From Arthrobacter sp. MA-N2 (GTDB lineage: Bacteria; Actinomycetota; Actinomycetes; Actinomycetales; Micrococcaceae), in contig NZ_KI912155.1 in assembly GCF_000517125.1 (NCBI RefSeq), positions 1,013,179 through 1,077,178 on the forward strand: 64,000 bases of DNA. The letters are read 5' to 3'. The notes beneath the pieces were generated by a model, which worked only from the letters and a program-made list of their open reading frames with translations, was not told where the DNA came from and did not search any database. Position numbers and translations under genes: made by a program. Of the stretch, positions 51,441 to 60,592 are shown one piece after another. The first letter of the stretch is position 1, and each line of letters starts with the position of its first letter.

Positions 51441-51539
51441 ACTTGACGAGTCTGGCCAAGCGGACGAAACCAAAGTCAGCCAAGCCCACGAAGCCCAGCG
51501 GAACTTAGATCCCAAGCCCTCCCCGGAAGGACACCTACG

Positions 51540-52343
51540 ATGACGTACACAGTGAACTGCTCCATCCTCCTGACGGAGCTGCCCCTGCTCAAGCGTCCCG
51601 CCGCCGCGAAGGCTGCCGGCTTTGACGCCGTCGAATTCTGGTGGCCCTTTGAAACCTCCGTCCCCACGGACGCCCAGGTAACCGAGTTCGAGAACGCCAT
51701 CAAGGACGCTGGCGTTCAGCTCACCGGCTTGAACTTCAACGCCGGCAACATGCCCGGCGGCGAGCGCGGCCTGGTTTCCTGGCCCGCACGCTCCTCCGAG
51801 TTCCTGGACAACATCGACGTTGTCGCAGGCATCGGTGAGCGGCTCGGCTGCAAGGCCTTCAACGCCCTCTACGGCAACCGCATTGACGGCGAATCAGCCG
51901 AGAAGCAGGACGCCATCGGCGCCGAAAACCTGGCCAGCGCCGCGCAAGGCGTCGCACGCATCGGCGGCACCGTCCTTCTCGAGCCCGTCAGCGGCGCGCC
52001 CAAGTACCCGCTCCTCAAGGCCGCCGACGCCCTCAAGGTGATCGCCCGGGTCAAGGAAGAATCCGGTGCGGAGAACATCAAGCTCCTCGCCGATTTCTAC
52101 CACCTGGCAGTCAACGGGGACGACGTCGCAGCCGTCATCGAGAACCACGCCAAGGACTTCGGCCACATCCAGATCGCCGACAACCCCGGCCGCGGGGCTC
52201 CCGGAACCGGCGAGCTTCCCCTCGGCGAATGGATCGCCCGCAGCCGCGAACTCGGCTACGGCGGCTACATCGGCCTCGAATACAAGGAACCGCAGGAAAC
52301 GGCCTTCAGCTGGGCCATCCGCCAGCGCGCCACCTCCCACTAG
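51540..52343 (+). CDS. hyi: Hydroxypyruvate isomerase
   Basis: A 267-residue TIM-barrel isomerase interconverting hydroxypyruvate and tartronate semialdehyde. Seen: AGFDAVEFWWPFE near the N-terminus, FNAGNMPGGERGLV, the metal ligand region LLEPVSGAPKYPL, LLADFYHL, HIQIADNPGRGAPGTGE, and IGLEYKEPQ with its Glu. First gene of the glyoxylate-to-glycerate operon. GGAAGG precedes the ATG. Confidence 0.92.
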   Translation: MTYTVNCSILLTELPLLKRPAAAKAAGFDAVEFWWPFETSVPTDAQVTEFENAIKDAGVQLTGLNFNAGNMPGGERGLVSWPARSSEFLDNIDVVAGIGERLGCKAFNALYGNRIDGESAEKQDAIGAENLASAAQGVARIGGTVLLEPVSGAPKYPLLKAADALKVIARVKEESGAENIKLLADFYHLAVNGDDVAAVIENHAKDFGHIQIADNPGRGAPGTGELPLGEWIARSRELGYGGYIGLEYKEPQETAFSWAIRQRATSH

Positions 52344-52376
52344 TCCCCGCCCCCTCCCACCCGCCCAACTGACTAG

Positions 52377-52416
52377 CAGTTGATGTCGTTATGAGCCCTC
52401 AAAACGACATCAACTG
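52377..52416 (+). terminator. Stem-loop between hyi and glxR
   Basis: A perfect 14-bp stem: CAGTTGATGTCGTT (52377-52390) and AACGACATCAACTG (52403-52416), loop 12. Outside it, CCCAACT (52364-52370) and AGTTGGG (52423-52429) add an outer imperfect stem. It lies 34 bases after hyi and 40 bases before glxR, inside one apparent operon, so it may lower expression or protect the RNA. It may also be a member of a dispersed palindromic repeat. Confidence 0.55.
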
Positions 52417-52455
52417 CGAGCTAGTTGGGTCCAGCAGACTTCAGTAAGGAAAATC

Positions 52456-53334
52456 ATGAGCAACGTTGCAGTCATCGGACTCGGAATCATGGGCCTCCCC
52501 ATGGCCATCAACCTGGTCAAGGCCGGCCACACCGTCACCGGATTCAACCGCAGCCAGGACAAGATCGACAAGCTCGTCTCCGAAGGCGGCAAGGGCGCCA
52601 GGAGCATCGCCGACGCCGTCAAAGACGCCGACGTCGTCATCACCATGGTGCCGGACTCCCCCGACGTCGAAGGTGTCGTCAGCGGCCCGGACGGGGTCTT
52701 CGCCAACGCGAAGAAGGGCGCCCTCTGGATCGACGCGAGCAGCATCCGCCCGGACGTCGCCACCCGCCTCTCGGCAGACGCCGTCGCAGCCGGCATCCGC
52801 CCCCTCGACGCCCCGGTTTCCGGTGGCGAACAGGGCGCCATCGACGCCGTCCTCTCCATCATGGTTGGCGGTGACGCAGCCGACTTCGAAGCAGCCCAGC
52901 CGGTCCTCAACGCCGTCGGCAAGACCATCGTCCATGTGGGCCCCTCCGGCTCCGGCCAGACCGTCAAGGCAGCCAACCAGCTGATCGTGGCCGTCAACAT
53001 CGAGGTCCTCGGCGAGGCCATCGCCTTCCTTGAGGCCTACGGCGTGGACACGGACGCAGCCCTCAAGGTCCTCGGCGGCGGTTTGGCCGGATCCAAGGTC
53101 CTCGAGCAGAAGGGCCAGAAGATGCTCGACCGCAACTTCGACCCCGGCTTCCGCTTGGCCCTCCACCACAAGGACCTCGGTATCGTCACCTCCGCAGCCC
53201 GCGAAGCCAACGTCGCCATCCCGCTCGGCGCCGTCGTCGCACAGCTCGTCGCCGCCACCGTCAACCAGGGCGACGGCGGACTCGACCACTCGGGACTGTT
53301 CAAGCAGGTCCTCCAGCTCAGCGGCCGCAAGTAG
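52456..53334 (+). CDS. glxR: Tartronate semialdehyde reductase (2-hydroxy-3-oxopropionate reductase)
   Basis: A 292-residue beta-hydroxyacid dehydrogenase that reduces tartronate semialdehyde to D-glycerate with NAD(P)H. The Rossmann motif is GLGIMGLPMAINLVKAGH at 8-25, the substrate-binding signature DAPVSGGEQGA, and the catalytic Lys in GQTVKAANQLIV (about K172). AAGGAAAATC precedes the ATG. It sits between hyi and gcl, matching its pathway role. Confidence 0.93.
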   Translation: MSNVAVIGLGIMGLPMAINLVKAGHTVTGFNRSQDKIDKLVSEGGKGARSIADAVKDADVVITMVPDSPDVEGVVSGPDGVFANAKKGALWIDASSIRPDVATRLSADAVAAGIRPLDAPVSGGEQGAIDAVLSIMVGGDAADFEAAQPVLNAVGKTIVHVGPSGSGQTVKAANQLIVAVNIEVLGEAIAFLEAYGVDTDAALKVLGGGLAGSKVLEQKGQKMLDRNFDPGFRLALHHKDLGIVTSAAREANVAIPLGAVVAQLVAATVNQGDGGLDHSGLFKQVLQLSGRK

Positions 53335-53478
53335 AGCCGGCCGCAACTAAAGCATCCCGGCGACAGGCCGGAAACAAGCACCACTGGGCAACCGCCGTCG
53401 TACTTCACGACGGCGGCTCCCCCACTACACCCTAAAACCGCCCACGGCGGGCGAAACAGACTTTTCAAGGAGCACACC

Positions 53479-55269
53479 ATGACGAAGATGCGCACTGTAG
53501 ACGCAGCCGTCGCCATCTTGGCAAAGGAAGGCGCCATCGAGGCGTTCGGCCTGCCAGGCGCGGCAATCAACCCCTTCTACTCCGCGATGCGGACACACGG
53601 CGGTATCCGCCACACCCTGGCCCGACACGTTGAGGGCGCCAGCCACATGGCCGACGGCTACTCCCGGGCAGCGGACGGAAACATCGGCATCTGCATCGGT
53701 ACCTCGGGCCCCGCAGGAACGGACATGATCACCGGCCTGTACGCGGCCTGGGCAGATTCCATCCCCATGCTCTGCATCACCGGCCAGGCCCCCGTTGCCA
53801 AACTGCACAAGGAAGACTTCCAGGCCGTGGACATCGAGTCCATCGCCAAGCCGGTCACCAAGATGGCCATGACCATCCTGGAACCGGGCCAGGTTCCGGG
53901 CGCCTTCCAGAAGGCCTTCCAGCTGATGCGCTCCGGCCGCCCGGGCCCGGTCCTGCTGGACCTGCCGTTCGACGTGCAGATGGCCGAGATCGAATTCGAC
54001 ATCGACGCTTACGAGCCCATCGCCGTCGAGAAGCCCAAGGCCAGCCGCAAGCAGCTGGAAAAGGCACTGGACATGCTCACCGCAGCCGAGCGCCCGCTGA
54101 TCGTCGCCGGCGGCGGCATCATCAACGCCGGCGCCTCCGCCCAGCTGGTTGAACTGGCCGAACTGCTGAACGTTCCGGTCATCCCCACCCTGATGGGCTG
54201 GGGCACCATCCCGGACGACCACCCCCTGATGGCCGGCATGGTAGGCCTGCAGACCTCGCACCGCTATGGCAACGAGACCATGCTGGCCTCGGACTTCGTC
54301 ATCGGCATCGGCAACCGCTGGGCCAACCGCCACACCGGCGGACTGGACACCTACACGGCCGGCCGCAAGTTCGTGCACATCGACATCGAACCGACGCAGA
54401 TCGGTCGCGTGTTCTCGCCGGACTTCGGCATCGCGTCCGACGCCGGTGCGGCGCTGGACGGGCTGATCGAGCTGGCCCGCGAGCGCCAGGCAGCGCAGTC
54501 CCTGCCGGACTACTCCGGATGGGTTGCCGAATGCACCGCACGCAAGGGTTCCCTGCACCGCAAGACGCATTTCGAGAACGTGCCGATCAAGCCGCAGCGC
54601 GTGTACGAAGAGATGAACAAGGCCTTCGGCAAAGACACTACCTACGTGTCCACCATCGGCCTCTCGCAGATCGCCGGTGCACAGTTGCTGCACGTCTTCG
54701 GTCCCCGGAAGTGGATCAACGCCGGCCAGGCGGGCCCTCTGGGATGGACATGTCCCGCCGCCCTGGGCGTTGTCCGCGGCAAGCCGGACGAGACCGTTGT
54801 TGCCCTGTCCGGCGACTACGACTTCCAGTTCATGATCGAAGAACTGGCGGTGGGCGCACAGTTCAACCTGCCGTACATCCACGTGGTGGTGAACAACTCG
54901 TACTTGGGCCTGATCCGTCAGTCGCAGCGCGGCTTCAACATGGAACAGAACGTGTCGCTGGCGTTCGAGAACATCAACTCCACTGATCTCTCTGCGACCG
55001 CAGCGGGCTACGGCGTGGACCACGTCAAGGTGGCCGAGGGCCTCGGCTGCAAGGCCATCCGCGTGGAAGACCCGTCCGATCTGCCCGCCGCGTTCGACAA
55101 GGCCAAGGCACTCATGGGCGAGTTCAAGGTTCCCGTGGTGGTGGAAGTGATCCTGGAGAAGGTCACCAATATCTCCATGGGTGTTGAAATCGACGGCGTG
55201 AACGAGTTCGAAGAGCTGGCCGAGCGTGCCGAGGATGCCCCCACTGCGATCATCGCCCAGCGGGCCTAG
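53479..55269 (+). CDS. gcl: Glyoxylate carboligase
   Basis: A 596-residue thiamine-diphosphate enzyme condensing two glyoxylates to tartronate semialdehyde and CO2. The N-terminal region [20 protein letters not shown] shows the carboligase substitution: no catalytic Glu at the place other ThDP enzymes have one. The ThDP/Mg motif runs from LSGDYDFQF to VVNNSYLGL, and [25 protein letters not shown] (quoted in part) is typical. AAGGAGC precedes the ATG. There are 144 bases between glxR and gcl with no feature seen. Confidence 0.95.
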   Translation: MTKMRTVDAAVAILAKEGAIEAFGLPGAAINPFYSAMRTHGGIRHTLARHVEGASHMADGYSRAADGNIGICIGTSGPAGTDMITGLYAAWADSIPMLCITGQAPVAKLHKEDFQAVDIESIAKPVTKMAMTILEPGQVPGAFQKAFQLMRSGRPGPVLLDLPFDVQMAEIEFDIDAYEPIAVEKPKASRKQLEKALDMLTAAERPLIVAGGGIINAGASAQLVELAELLNVPVIPTLMGWGTIPDDHPLMAGMVGLQTSHRYGNETMLASDFVIGIGNRWANRHTGGLDTYTAGRKFVHIDIEPTQIGRVFSPDFGIASDAGAALDGLIELARERQAAQSLPDYSGWVAECTARKGSLHRKTHFENVPIKPQRVYEEMNKAFGKDTTYVSTIGLSQIAGAQLLHVFGPRKWINAGQAGPLGWTCPAALGVVRGKPDETVVALSGDYDFQFMIEELAVGAQFNLPYIHVVVNNSYLGLIRQSQRGFNMEQNVSLAFENINSTDLSATAAGYGVDHVKVAEGLGCKAIRVEDPSDLPAAFDKAKALMGEFKVPVVVEVILEKVTNISMGVEIDGVNEFEELAERAEDAPTAIIAQRA

Positions 55270-55291
55270 TAAGTACTGAAAGAGGTACGGA

Positions 55292-56515
55292 ATGCGTGTG
55301 GTCATAGCTCCGGACAAGTTCAAGGGATCGCTGTCAGCTCCCGAGGTCGCCAGCCGCTTGAGCACGGGATTGCGGGCAGGTTTTGCCGCCAGTCACCCGG
55401 CCGAGGGCTTTGAAACCACGCTCATCCCAGTGGCCGACGGCGGCGAGGGGACTCTCGACGCCGCCGTCGGCTCCGGCTTCGCCCGCCGCAGCGCCACGGT
55501 CACCGGGCCCACAGGCCAGCCAGTCATGGCCGAATTCGCCGTCCGTGGCGAGGAAGCCGTCATCGAAATGGCCGAAGCCTCGGGGCTCGCGGCACTGCCA
55601 GGCTTCGGCGACGGCAGCGCCCCGAACTCCGGCACCGCCAGAACTTCAACCAGCCTGGGCACGGGCGAACTCATCCGCGCCGCCCTGGACCTCGGCTGCC
55701 GGCACATCATCCTCGGCGTCGGCGGCAGCGCCAATACCGACGGCGGCGCAGGCGTCCTGCAGGGCCTCGGCGCCCTGCTCCTCGACGCCGACGGCAACGA
55801 ACTCCCCGCCGGCGGCGAAGCACTGGCCCGGCTGGACCGGATCGACCTCTCGAACCTGGATGTCCGGCTGGAGGCAAGCGAGTTCGTCTTGGCGTCCGAC
55901 GTCGACAATCCCCTTTTGGGCCGCACCGGCGCCGCCGCGATCTTCGGACCGCAAAAGGGCGCGACGCCGGACGACGTCGCCGCGCTCGATGCCGCCTTGG
56001 CCCACTTCGTCCGGGTCCTCGCCGACGAAATCGGCCCCGAAGCCCAGGACGCCGCACAGGCGCCGGGCGCGGGTGCGGCAGGCGGCGTCGGCTATATTGC
56101 CATCGCGGCGCTTGGCGCGGCACGCAGGCCGGGCATCGACGTCGTCCTCGAATTCACGGAATTGGAGCAGCGGCTGGCGGGCGCGGACCTGGTGATCACC
56201 GGCGAAGGCAGCCTCGACGAACAGAGCCTGCTCGGCAAAACGCCCATGGGTGTGGCGCGGGCGGCAGTGCGTTCCGGGGTCCCTGTGATTGCAGTCTGCG
56301 GCCGCAGTACGCTGAGCCCGGAACAACTTACGGAGTCCGGTTTCGAGTCGGTCCACGCATTGACCGAGCTCGAAGCCAATGTAGAGAAATGTATAGCTGA
56401 AGCAGGGCCGCTGCTTGAAGAATTAGGTGTGCACATCGGCGTGCGCCTCTCTGAAAAATCGGCACCCACCCAAGTCGCAGCGCGAACCGAGACCAAGGAG
56501 CAACTCCATGTCTGA
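55292..56515 (+). CDS. glxK: Glycerate kinase
   Basis: A 407-residue GlxK/GarK-family kinase making phosphoglycerate from D-glycerate, which feeds glycolysis. Seen: [20 protein letters not shown] at the start, [42 protein letters not shown], and [16 protein letters not shown]. The tail has a non-conserved 30-residue extension ([19 protein letters not shown]). Its end overlaps the allantoinase start by 8 bases. AAAGAGG precedes the ATG. Confidence 0.93.
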   Translation: MRVVIAPDKFKGSLSAPEVASRLSTGLRAGFAASHPAEGFETTLIPVADGGEGTLDAAVGSGFARRSATVTGPTGQPVMAEFAVRGEEAVIEMAEASGLAALPGFGDGSAPNSGTARTSTSLGTGELIRAALDLGCRHIILGVGGSANTDGGAGVLQGLGALLLDADGNELPAGGEALARLDRIDLSNLDVRLEASEFVLASDVDNPLLGRTGAAAIFGPQKGATPDDVAALDAALAHFVRVLADEIGPEAQDAAQAPGAGAAGGVGYIAIAALGAARRPGIDVVLEFTELEQRLAGADLVITGEGSLDEQSLLGKTPMGVARAAVRSGVPVIAVCGRSTLSPEQLTESGFESVHALTELEANVEKCIAEAGPLLEELGVHIGVRLSEKSAPTQVAARTETKEQLHV

Positions 56516-57869
56516 AGAGACCACCACAGCACACGGCCCGTTTGACCTGGTCATCCGCGGCCAACGCGTCCTCACCACCGCCGGCATTACCGCCCGCGAG
56601 GTTGGCGTCCGCAACGGCGTGATCGTCGCGATCGAACCATTGGGTAACGGCTTGGAAGGTACCCAGGTAATCGAGCTCGCCGACGACGAAACCCTCATCC
56701 CCGGCCTCGTGGACACCCATGTGCACGTCAACGAGCCCGGCCGCACCGAGTGGGAAGGCTTCGCCTCCGCCACGCGCGCTGCCGCAGCCGGCGGCGTCAC
56801 TACCATCATCGACATGCCGCTGAACTCCATCCCGCCCACCACCAACGTGGACGGCCTCAAGCTCAAGCGCGAAGTAGCCGAGGACCAGGCATTCGTGGAC
56901 GTCGGATTCTGGGGCGGCGCCATTCCGGGCAACAAGAAGGACCTGCGCCCGCTGCATGACGAGGGAGTCTTCGGCTTCAAGTGCTTCCTGCTCCACTCCG
57001 GCGTGGACGAGTTCCCGCACCTGGACGCGGACGAGATGGAAGAGGACATGGCCGAGCTCAAGTCCTTCGACTCCCTCATGATCGTCCACGCCGAGGACTC
57101 GCACGCGATCGACCACGCACCCCACCCCGGCGGCGCTCACTACTCCACCTTCCTTGCCTCCCGCCCCCGCGGCGCCGAGAACAAGGCCATCGCCGAGGTC
57201 ATTGAACGGGCCCGCTGGACCGGTGCGCGTGCGCACATCCTGCACCTCTCGTCGTCGGACGCTCTGCCCATGATCGCGTCGGCAAAGCGCGACGGCGTTC
57301 ACCTCACCGTGGAAACCTGCCCGCACTACCTCACGCTCATGGCCGAGGAAATCCCCGATGGCGCCACCGCCTACAAGTGCTGCCCGCCCATCCGCGAGGC
57401 CTCAAACCGCGAGCTGCTCTGGCAGGGACTCCAGGACGGCACCATCGACTGCATCGTCTCGGACCATTCCCCCTCGACACTTGACCTGAAGGACCTGGAA
57501 AACGGCGACTTTGCTGTGGCCTGGGGCGGCGTCTCCTCGCTGCAGCTGGGACTTTCGCTGATCTGGACCGAGGCAAGGCACCGCGGAATCTCCTTGGAGC
57601 AGGTCGTGTCCTGGATGTCCGAGAAGCCCGCAGCCTTGGCCCGACTCCACAACAAAGGCCAGCTCGCGCTCGGCTACGACGCGGATTTCTCGATCTTCGC
57701 TCCCGACGACGCGTTCGTCGTCGACGTCACGAAGCTCAAGCACAAGAACCCGATCACGCCGTACGACGGCAAGGCGCTCTCCGGCGTCGTACGCAAAACG
57801 TACCTGCGCGGCAACGAGATCGATGGCCGGACGCCCAGCGGCAAACTGATTCGCCGCGGCGGCGTGTAA
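56508..57869 (+). CDS. allB: Allantoinase
   Basis: A 453-residue cyclic amidohydrolase opening allantoin to allantoate. Metal-binding residues: [15 protein letters not shown], a carboxylated Lys in [12 protein letters not shown], His in [10 protein letters not shown] and [11 protein letters not shown], and the catalytic Asp in [13 protein letters not shown]. The ATG is taken at 56508 (MSEETTT), with AAGGAG just upstream and inside the end of the kinase gene. Provides the purine-derived input for the operon; no allantoicase is in the window. Confidence 0.93.
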   Translation: MSEETTTAHGPFDLVIRGQRVLTTAGITAREVGVRNGVIVAIEPLGNGLEGTQVIELADDETLIPGLVDTHVHVNEPGRTEWEGFASATRAAAAGGVTTIIDMPLNSIPPTTNVDGLKLKREVAEDQAFVDVGFWGGAIPGNKKDLRPLHDEGVFGFKCFLLHSGVDEFPHLDADEMEEDMAELKSFDSLMIVHAEDSHAIDHAPHPGGAHYSTFLASRPRGAENKAIAEVIERARWTGARAHILHLSSSDALPMIASAKRDGVHLTVETCPHYLTLMAEEIPDGATAYKCCPPIREASNRELLWQGLQDGTIDCIVSDHSPSTLDLKDLENGDFAVAWGGVSSLQLGLSLIWTEARHRGISLEQVVSWMSEKPAALARLHNKGQLALGYDADFSIFAPDDAFVVDVTKLKHKNPITPYDGKALSGVVRKTYLRGNEIDGRTPSGKLIRRGGV

Positions 57870-57879
57870 GTCCGCAGCC

Positions 57880-58521
57880 ATGGCCGTCAACGTCCATGCC
57901 CCGTATGGGCAACTTCCCGCCCGGCTCAACGCCTCGCGGCACCAGCCAGCTTCCGTGGCTCGGCCGGGGCTGTACCCGCGCGGCCTGGCCGTGTGGGTAC
58001 AGCCGGGTGAAGGCTGCGACATCGATCCTGAGGTTTGGGCCCGGGCCGCTGAAGCGGTCCTGGCCCGCGCCCGCAAACTTGTTCCGGGGGCCGAAGCCCT
58101 CCTTTGGCCCGCCGCCGGAGCTGCAACGTCCGACGGCGAAAGCCGCCCCGCCGCTGTCAACCCACCGGTTGTCCTGGCTAACGCCCGGGCCGGCCGGCGC
58201 AGCACCGTAGCAGTGGATCTCGCCGCAGACACTGTCCTGCTGGATGGCGTCCCTGTCGGCTTCACGGCGATGGAGCACAGCCTCTTGCGCTATCTCGTGG
58301 AGAACCTGTCCCGGGCCGTTCCACGTGAAGAATTGCAACGTTTTTTGGAGTCACTTGACTGTCCCGGCGCGGCATTCCGGTCCATCGACGTGTATGTTGG
58401 ACGCGTCCGGCGCAAGTTGGGCTCAGCCCGTCATGTCATCGCCACAGTGCGTGGAGACGGCTACCAGTTCGTGCCCGGACCTGGCTCCACAGTCCGCGGA
58501 CCCGCGGAATACTGCATCTAG
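57880..58521 (+). CDS. Winged-helix (OmpR-type C-terminal domain) protein without receiver domain
   Basis: A 213-residue protein. The N-terminal 110 residues are not recognised, with a repeated RAAEAVLARARKLVPG helix. The C-terminal 90 residues form an OmpR/PhoB DNA-binding domain: VPVGFTAMEHSLLRYLVENL, then RSIDVYVGRVRRKLG and VIATVRGDGYQFVPG. No phosphoacceptor domain is present, so control must be by another signal. It starts 10 bases after allB and may be co-transcribed. Confidence 0.72.
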   Translation: MAVNVHAPYGQLPARLNASRHQPASVARPGLYPRGLAVWVQPGEGCDIDPEVWARAAEAVLARARKLVPGAEALLWPAAGAATSDGESRPAAVNPPVVLANARAGRRSTVAVDLAADTVLLDGVPVGFTAMEHSLLRYLVENLSRAVPREELQRFLESLDCPGAAFRSIDVYVGRVRRKLGSARHVIATVRGDGYQFVPGPGSTVRGPAEYCI

Positions 58522-58588
58522 GCAGACCGTTAAACCTTTAGATTGATCGCCGGCCACGGCGGTTGCCCGACAAGTCAAGGATCGCAAC

Positions 58589-59056
58589 ATGACCCAGAAG
58601 CTCCTAGCCGGAACCCAGGCCCCCGATTTTTCCCTGCTCAACTCCGAAGGCCAAAAGGTCTCCCTCTCGGACTATCGCGGGCGCAACGTCATTGTGTACT
58701 TCTACCCCAAAGCCGCCACCCCCGGTTGCACCACCGAGGCATGCGACTTCCGGGACAGTCTGTCCAGCCTCCAATCTTCCGGTTACGAAGTCCTGGGCAT
58801 CTCTCCCGACGCCCCGGAAGAGATCGCACGCTTCGCCGGGGACTACGCCCTGACCTTCCCGCTCCTCTCCGACCAAGACCACGCAGTGGCCTTGGCCTAC
58901 GGTGCCTGGGGCGAGAAGCTCGTGAACGGCGAAGTAGTTGACGGTTTGGTCCGCTCCACCGTGGTGCTCGATGGCGAAGGAAAGGTCAAGCTGACCCAGT
59001 ACCAGGTCAAGGCCGATGGCCACGTAGCAGAGCTGAAAGCCGAACTCGGGCTCTGA
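58589..59056 (+). CDS. bcp: Thioredoxin-dependent thiol peroxidase (bacterioferritin comigratory protein)
   Basis: A 155-residue peroxiredoxin Q/BCP. The peroxidatic Cys is in FYPKAATPGCTTEACDFRD and the resolving Cys lies five residues later, as in the alpha-helical 2-Cys BCP group. It detoxifies peroxides using thioredoxin. Purine oxidation releases hydrogen peroxide, so the location may be meaningful, though bcp is also common elsewhere. The gene ends before a large palindrome. Confidence 0.93.
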   Translation: MTQKLLAGTQAPDFSLLNSEGQKVSLSDYRGRNVIVYFYPKAATPGCTTEACDFRDSLSSLQSSGYEVLGISPDAPEEIARFAGDYALTFPLLSDQDHAVALAYGAWGEKLVNGEVVDGLVRSTVVLDGEGKVKLTQYQVKADGHVAELKAELGL

Positions 59057-59124
59057 TCCCCCGTCTCCCCCGCGACGCCCGCTCACTTATGAGCCCCTCC
59101 AGCATGACCCTCCTTCAGCTATGA

Positions 59125-59186
59125 GGCCAATATCCGGGACCCTCCTGCAGATGATTATCTGCAGGAGGGTCCCGGATATTCTGGCC
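59125..59186. terminator. Perfect 24-bp palindrome, bidirectional terminator built from repeat sequence
   Basis: The arms at 59129-59152 (AATATCCGGGACCCTCCTGC then AGAT) and 59157-59180 are exact complements over 24 bp with a GATT loop. GGCC flanks both sides (59125-59128 and 59183-59186). It lies between the convergent genes bcp and the patatin. Its halves resemble the intergenic repeats (CTGCAGGAGGGT also at 60512, GAGCGAGCGTC at 59192). Confidence 0.8.
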
Positions 59187-59191
59187 AAAGA

Positions 59192-59202
59192 CGAGCGAGC
59201 GT
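59192..59202. repeat. Single GAGCGAGCGTC module
   Basis: One copy of the GAGCGAGCGT core directly after the large palindrome, in the same order as at 60512-60560 (CTGCAGGAGGGT, then TGGCC, then GAGCGAGCGT). Confidence 0.6.
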
Positions 59203-59286
59203 CAGATCGGTTGCCGCTCGCCGCCGATGTGCGCGAACCGGTCACCATGTTCCGCCTGGTTACTTGAGCCCTTGGTTGCTTGAGCC

Positions 59287-60252
59287 TCAGCACCAGAACT
59301 CGGCGAGCTGCTCGGCGAGGGTTCTGCCTTGCTCGTGTCCGGCCCGGGCCGCGGCAGGACGCATGGACAGATCCATCGCATTGGCGCCGAACAGGTGCTC
59401 GGCGTTGCTCTCCGGGAAGATCGTCTCGACCCTGCTGCCGCCTGCGCGTAGATCGTCGACCTGCGCCGCGAGCTGCATGCCCCAGTCCAAGGGATGCAGG
59501 GTTCTGCCGCCGAAGGGTGAGAGCACCAGCACCCGCTCGTGTCCGGCCGCGAGATCGGCATTCTCGTTGCGTCGGTAGCCGCCGTCGATATATCGGTTGT
59601 CCCCCAACCGGTAGGGAAGGCCGCTGGAACAGCTGGCGGCGATGGCGTCCGCCAGCCCGACTCCGCTGTGGCGGTCGAACACTACCGGCTCACCTGTCCG
59701 GGCATCGACCGCCGTGATGAGCACTGTTCGTTGCGGCCAGCTCTGACTGGGCAACCGCGAGCCGACGATAGTGCGCCACTGTGTCGACCAGGAGCCGTCC
59801 GACGCCGCATCCAGATCGAGTGCCGCCGCGCCCATTCTGCGGCGCATGTCAACCGGGTCCTCAGCGGAGGCGATGATTCTGCTCATCCTCTCCAACTGGT
59901 CCACCACCGGCCTACCAGGATTGCGTCCTCGGTCGGATCCGACCACCGGACCGGTCCGTTGCGGGGAGACTGCGGACAGGATGGCTGCGAGCAGCTCGGC
60001 CGGGGTTGCACCAGCTATCTGGGCCGCCGCCGTCGAGCCGGCCGATGTCCCGATGGTCAGATCGGCAGTCGTCACGTCCAGCCCGGCACCGAACAGGCCG
60101 GCGACGACACCGATCAGCCACGCGTTGCCTGTCGATCCGCCGCCCCCGAGGACCAAGGCTCGCTCGCCGTGGCCCATCAGGCGCAGCGGCGCGCGGTCGG
60201 ATGCCGCCGTCGAGGTGACGTTCAGAGTTGAAAAAGGTGTTGTTATGTTCAT
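59287..60252 (-). CDS. Patatin-like phospholipase
   Basis: A 321-residue patatin. The oxyanion loop is LVLGGGGSTGNAWLIG, the nucleophile elbow is IGTSAGSTAAA (GTSAG), and the catalytic Asp sits in YIDGGYRRNENADL (DGG). These make an intact Ser-Asp dyad for lipid ester hydrolysis. The ATG at 60252 is preceded by AAAGGCGAC; the open frame further upstream lacks family sequence. It is transcribed towards bcp. Confidence 0.85.
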   Translation of the reverse strand: MNITTPFSTLNVTSTAASDRAPLRLMGHGERALVLGGGGSTGNAWLIGVVAGLFGAGLDVTTADLTIGTSAGSTAAAQIAGATPAELLAAILSAVSPQRTGPVVGSDRGRNPGRPVVDQLERMSRIIASAEDPVDMRRRMGAAALDLDAASDGSWSTQWRTIVGSRLPSQSWPQRTVLITAVDARTGEPVVFDRHSGVGLADAIAASCSSGLPYRLGDNRYIDGGYRRNENADLAAGHERVLVLSPFGGRTLHPLDWGMQLAAQVDDLRAGGSRVETIFPESNAEHLFGANAMDLSMRPAAARAGHEQGRTLAEQLAEFWC

Positions 60253-60304
60253 GGGAGTCGCCTTTCGCGAATTGCCTGATCTGGCGCTCCCGGTGGCGAC
60301 TATT

Positions 60305-60358
60305 TCAGTCGCGCGATCGTGGACTGCAGGGAGCACCCATACTGGATACTGCGTTCAT
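60305..60358 (-). CDS. Possible 17-aa leader peptide upstream of the patatin gene
   Basis: A frame MNAVSSMGAPCSPRSRD with a near-perfect GGAGGTGAG ribosome-binding site six bases before its ATG, ending 52 bases before the patatin start. The ribosome-binding site is stronger than that of the main gene. It may be an attenuator-type leader or the remnant of a longer gene. The rest of 60253-60587 holds only the repeats at its right end. Confidence 0.4.
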   Translation of the reverse strand: MNAVSSMGAPCSPRSRD

Positions 60359-60511
60359 GGGTCTCACCTCCTGTCGATAGATCACGATCACCGGAACGCT
60401 AGCACGGCGACGACGCGGTGCGCAATCGGCATCATGCCAGTTGCCGCGGCACTGTCGATCGCGCCGTCGGCCGCTCACATCCGGCCCATCCAACACACCC
60501 AACACACCCAA

Positions 60512-60592
60512 CTGCAGGAGGGTTCCCGCATTTTTGGCCATAGGTGAGCGAGCGTCGGGGGAATTGGCGCCTAAAGGTGAGCGAGCGTTAGG
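60512..60592. repeat. Intergenic repeat modules, GTGAGCGAGCGT core
   Basis: CTGCAGGAGGGT at 60512 is followed by TTTTTGGCCAT, then GTGAGCGAGCGTC at 60544 and GTGAGCGAGCGTT at 60577, 33 bases apart. The second runs into the 3' end of the aminotransferase gene (stop at 60588). Confidence 0.8.

Noticed and set aside
53425..55365. Very long open frame (646 codons) antisense to gcl
   Set aside because: It mirrors the gcl gene codon for codon and ends at its borders; gcl has full family motifs. Antisense open frames are expected at this GC content.
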